In this document: positions 5,951 through 7,397 of the stretch, piece after piece
Numbering within the stretch: the first letter of the stretch is position 1
Layout of the letters: the number at the start of each line of letters is the position of its first letter
NCBI GenBank assembly: GCA_022614735.1
Contig: JAKEHZ010000228.1
Location: forward strand, 1-7,397
DNA length: 7,397 nt
Direction: 5' to 3'
Origin: Acidobacteriota bacterium
Lineage (GTDB): Bacteria > Acidobacteriota > Blastocatellia > RBC074
The notes under the pieces: model-generated
What the model was told of the DNA's origin: nothing
The model's input: only the letters and a program-made list of their open reading frames with translations
The model's database searches: none
Position numbers and translations under genes: made by a program

Positions 5951-7267
5951 CTATTGCCCACGATCGAGATAATCCATCAAAACATTCGACATCACCTTTA
6001 CACCAATAACCAGACTTTCTTCGTCGACATCAAAATCCGGTGTATGGATCATCGCGGTGATTCCTTTCACTTTGTTGCCAACACCGAGGAAGTAGAAAAA
6101 TCCGGGGACGACCTGCTGGTAACGTGAGAAATCCTCTGCGCCCATCTGAGGGCGAGGTGAAATGAGATTCTTCTGGCCGGCAATCCGCCGCATCACCGGC
6201 AATGTCGCTTCGACTAGCGCCGGATCGTTGTATGTCATCGGGGTGTTCGCGCCTAATTCGATTTCGTAGCTCGCACCATAGGCTGAAGTCACGCCGCCCA
6301 GAGTCTGCTTCATCATCTCGATCGCATTCTTGCGAACCTCTTGATTGAGCGTTCGCATAGTGCCTTCGAGTTTGACTTCATCAGTGATGATATTGAAACG
6401 ATTCCCCCCGATGATGCTTCCGATGGTGATGACGAGCGGTTCCTGTGTGTTGATGCGACGGCTGCGGATTGTTTGTAACGCAGTCACGCATTCCGCTGCA
6501 ACGACGACTGTGTCAATGCCATCGTGGGGATATGCGCCGTGAACCTTCTTGCCGCGAATTGTGATTGAGAAACGATCAGAGGAAGCCATCGCCGGACCGA
6601 TGTTGTAACCGATCTGCCCGACTTCAATATTCGGCATGACGTGCAGGCCGAAGATGGCCGATGGCCGCGGATTTTCCAGCGCACCCTCCTTGATCATCAA
6701 TTCCGCTCCGCCATCTTCGCCGGGAGGAGGACCCTCTTCAGCCGGCTGGAAGATGAATTTGACCGTCCCGCGGATCCGGGCGCGCATTTTGCTCAGCACT
6801 TCGGCGACACCGAGTTGCACAGCTAGATGCACATCGTGGCCGCACGCGTGTTTAACGCCTTCCTTGCGCGATCTGTAAGGCACGGCGATCGTTTCGAGGA
6901 TGGGCAATGCATCCATATCTGCGCGAACCGCGACGACAGGTCCCGATTGTTTGCCTTTGAGTAATGCGACGACGCCGTATTTGCCGACTCCAGTCTTTAT
7001 TTCATCGAGCCCGAGAGCGCGCAGTTTCTCTGCTATGACACGCGCAGTTCGCTCTTCGCGGTTAGACAGTTCGGGATGCATATGAAAATCGCGCCTCTGA
7101 TCAACCAATTTCTGGCGCAAGCCCTCGGCAGCGCGGGCAATCTCCTCTTCAGCTGTCGATGCCACATTCAGTGATGCTTCGATGGGGGGCAGTTTGATCA
7201 AAGCGGTAATCGCAAGCAGCGCTATGAGTAGAGACGTGGTCAGAGTGGTGTCAGGTCTAAGCATCAT
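5951..7267 (-). CDS. Exported M20D-family amidohydrolase (N-acyl amino acid / IAA-amino acid hydrolase type)
   Basis: The protein has 438 residues from ATG 7267. The family contains hippurate hydrolases, N-acyl-L-amino-acid amidohydrolases and indole-3-acetyl-amino-acid hydrolases, which cleave an amide bond with two metal ions. Numbering from the longer TTG frame (nine residues more), the metal site is complete: C151 and H153 in HACGHD, E186 and E187 in PAEEG, H218 in GLHVMP, and H417 in MIHTPDF. RRDFHMHPELS (67-77) and VRADMDALPI (123-132) are further signatures. The lid or dimerisation domain spans about 235-345. Hydrophobic residues about 19-35 after a basic segment form a signal peptide or anchor, predicting location outside the cytoplasm, unlike the typical cytoplasmic members. 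ATG 7267 has GAGG six bases upstream; the TTG at 7294 has no such site. The substrate cannot be read from sequence. Confidence 0.93.
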   Translation of the reverse strand: MMLRPDTTLTTSLLIALLAITALIKLPPIEASLNVASTAEEEIARAAEGLRQKLVDQRRDFHMHPELSNREERTARVIAEKLRALGLDEIKTGVGKYGVVALLKGKQSGPVVAVRADMDALPILETIAVPYRSRKEGVKHACGHDVHLAVQLGVAEVLSKMRARIRGTVKFIFQPAEEGPPPGEDGGAELMIKEGALENPRPSAIFGLHVMPNIEVGQIGYNIGPAMASSDRFSITIRGKKVHGAYPHDGIDTVVVAAECVTALQTIRSRRINTQEPLVITIGSIIGGNRFNIITDEVKLEGTMRTLNQEVRKNAIEMMKQTLGGVTSAYGASYEIELGANTPMTYNDPALVEATLPVMRRIAGQKNLISPRPQMGAEDFSRYQQVVPGFFYFLGVGNKVKGITAMIHTPDFDVDEESLVIGVKVMSNVLMDYLDRGQ

Positions 7268-7273
7268 GTATTT

Positions 7274-7277
7274 CCTC
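7274..7277 (-). promoter_or_regulatory. Shine-Dalgarno that places the amidohydrolase start at ATG 7267
   Basis: The minus strand reads GAGG, six bases, then ATG ATG. The first ATG (7267) is optimally spaced. A longer frame opening at TTG 7294 would put this site inside the coding region and lacks its own. Confidence 0.7.
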
Positions 7278-7313
7278 AGAAGAGTAGTCTTCAATTTGTG
7301 GTGGCGGAAGAGT

Positions 7314-7397
7314 GAGAAGATCGAATACGAAACAAACGAAAAAGCGCTATTTTTCGTTTGTTTCGTTATTTTCGTTTGTTTCGTATTCTCTCTTCTC
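7314..7397. repeat. Nested palindrome of the TTTCGTTTG family, copy 3
   Basis: Four 9-bp units, TTTCGTTTG, TTTCGTTAT, TTTCGTTTG and TTTCGTATT, run from 7352 to 7387. The left flank carries the complement, which allows two alternative stems. The inner stem pairs 7327-7343 with 7350-7366, 17 bp perfect with a 6-base loop. The outer stem pairs 7314-7342 with 7369-7397, 27 of 29 bases. The element lies upstream of the amidohydrolase start (47 bases from ATG 7267) and runs to the last base of the window. Confidence 0.93.

Noticed and set aside
7265..7294. TTG at 7294 as the amidohydrolase start
   Set aside because: No Shine-Dalgarno precedes it, while GAGG is ideally placed before ATG 7267.

Overview
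This 7.4 kb window is ordinary bacterial chromosome with about 52% GC by eye. It holds seven protein-coding genes, and several gaps carry palindromic repeats built from short tandem units. The gene set is lipoprotein, orphan ExbB/TolQ channel, RlmB, coiled-coil zinc-ribbon protein, HemL, small secreted protein and exported M20 amidohydrolase. Together with strong Shine-Dalgarno sites, a TTG start and the repeat-rich spacers, it suggests an Acidobacteriota genome, perhaps class Blastocatellia. This placement is inferred from general resemblance, since no marker gene is present. Both ends of the window fall in repeat elements, so it may be a short-read contig that broke at repeats.

Layout. Bases 1-218 hold a 44-bp perfect inverted repeat and a tandem TTCCGTTTG-type array. 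A lipoprotein gene (219-1067, minus) follows. A gap with a 17-bp palindrome separates it from an ExbB/TolQ-type proton channel gene (1221-1979, minus). A divergent spacer with a good promoter leads into rlmB (2165-2908, plus). RlmB ends 10 bases from the end of a convergent zinc-ribbon gene (2919-3638, minus). A second divergent spacer of 147 bp precedes hemL (3786-5087, plus). After hemL comes a palindromic element with 8-bp units (5131-5260). A secreted hypothetical protein (5369-5944, plus) then converges, with a 6-base gap, on an exported M20D amidohydrolase (5951-7267, minus). The last ~85 bp is another member of the TTYCGTTTG palindrome family.

The genes do not form one pathway. RlmB methylates 23S rRNA. 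HemL makes 5-aminolevulinate for heme and other tetrapyrroles. The ExbB/TolQ protein is an inner-membrane proton channel lacking an adjacent ExbD/TolR gene. The lipoprotein looks like a free-standing FTP/PepSY protease-propeptide fold. The amidohydrolase probably cleaves N-acyl amino acids or related amides outside the cytoplasm. Only tolQ and the lipoprotein gene could share a transcript, and a hairpin lies between them.

No CRISPR array, tRNA, rRNA, transposase, phage gene or defence system was found. The most unusual content is the set of intergenic palindromes, which form at least two unit types: 8-bp NNNCAAAG units and 9-bp TTYCGTTNN units. The units within each element are homogenised. 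The propeptide-like lipoprotein is the second most interesting item.
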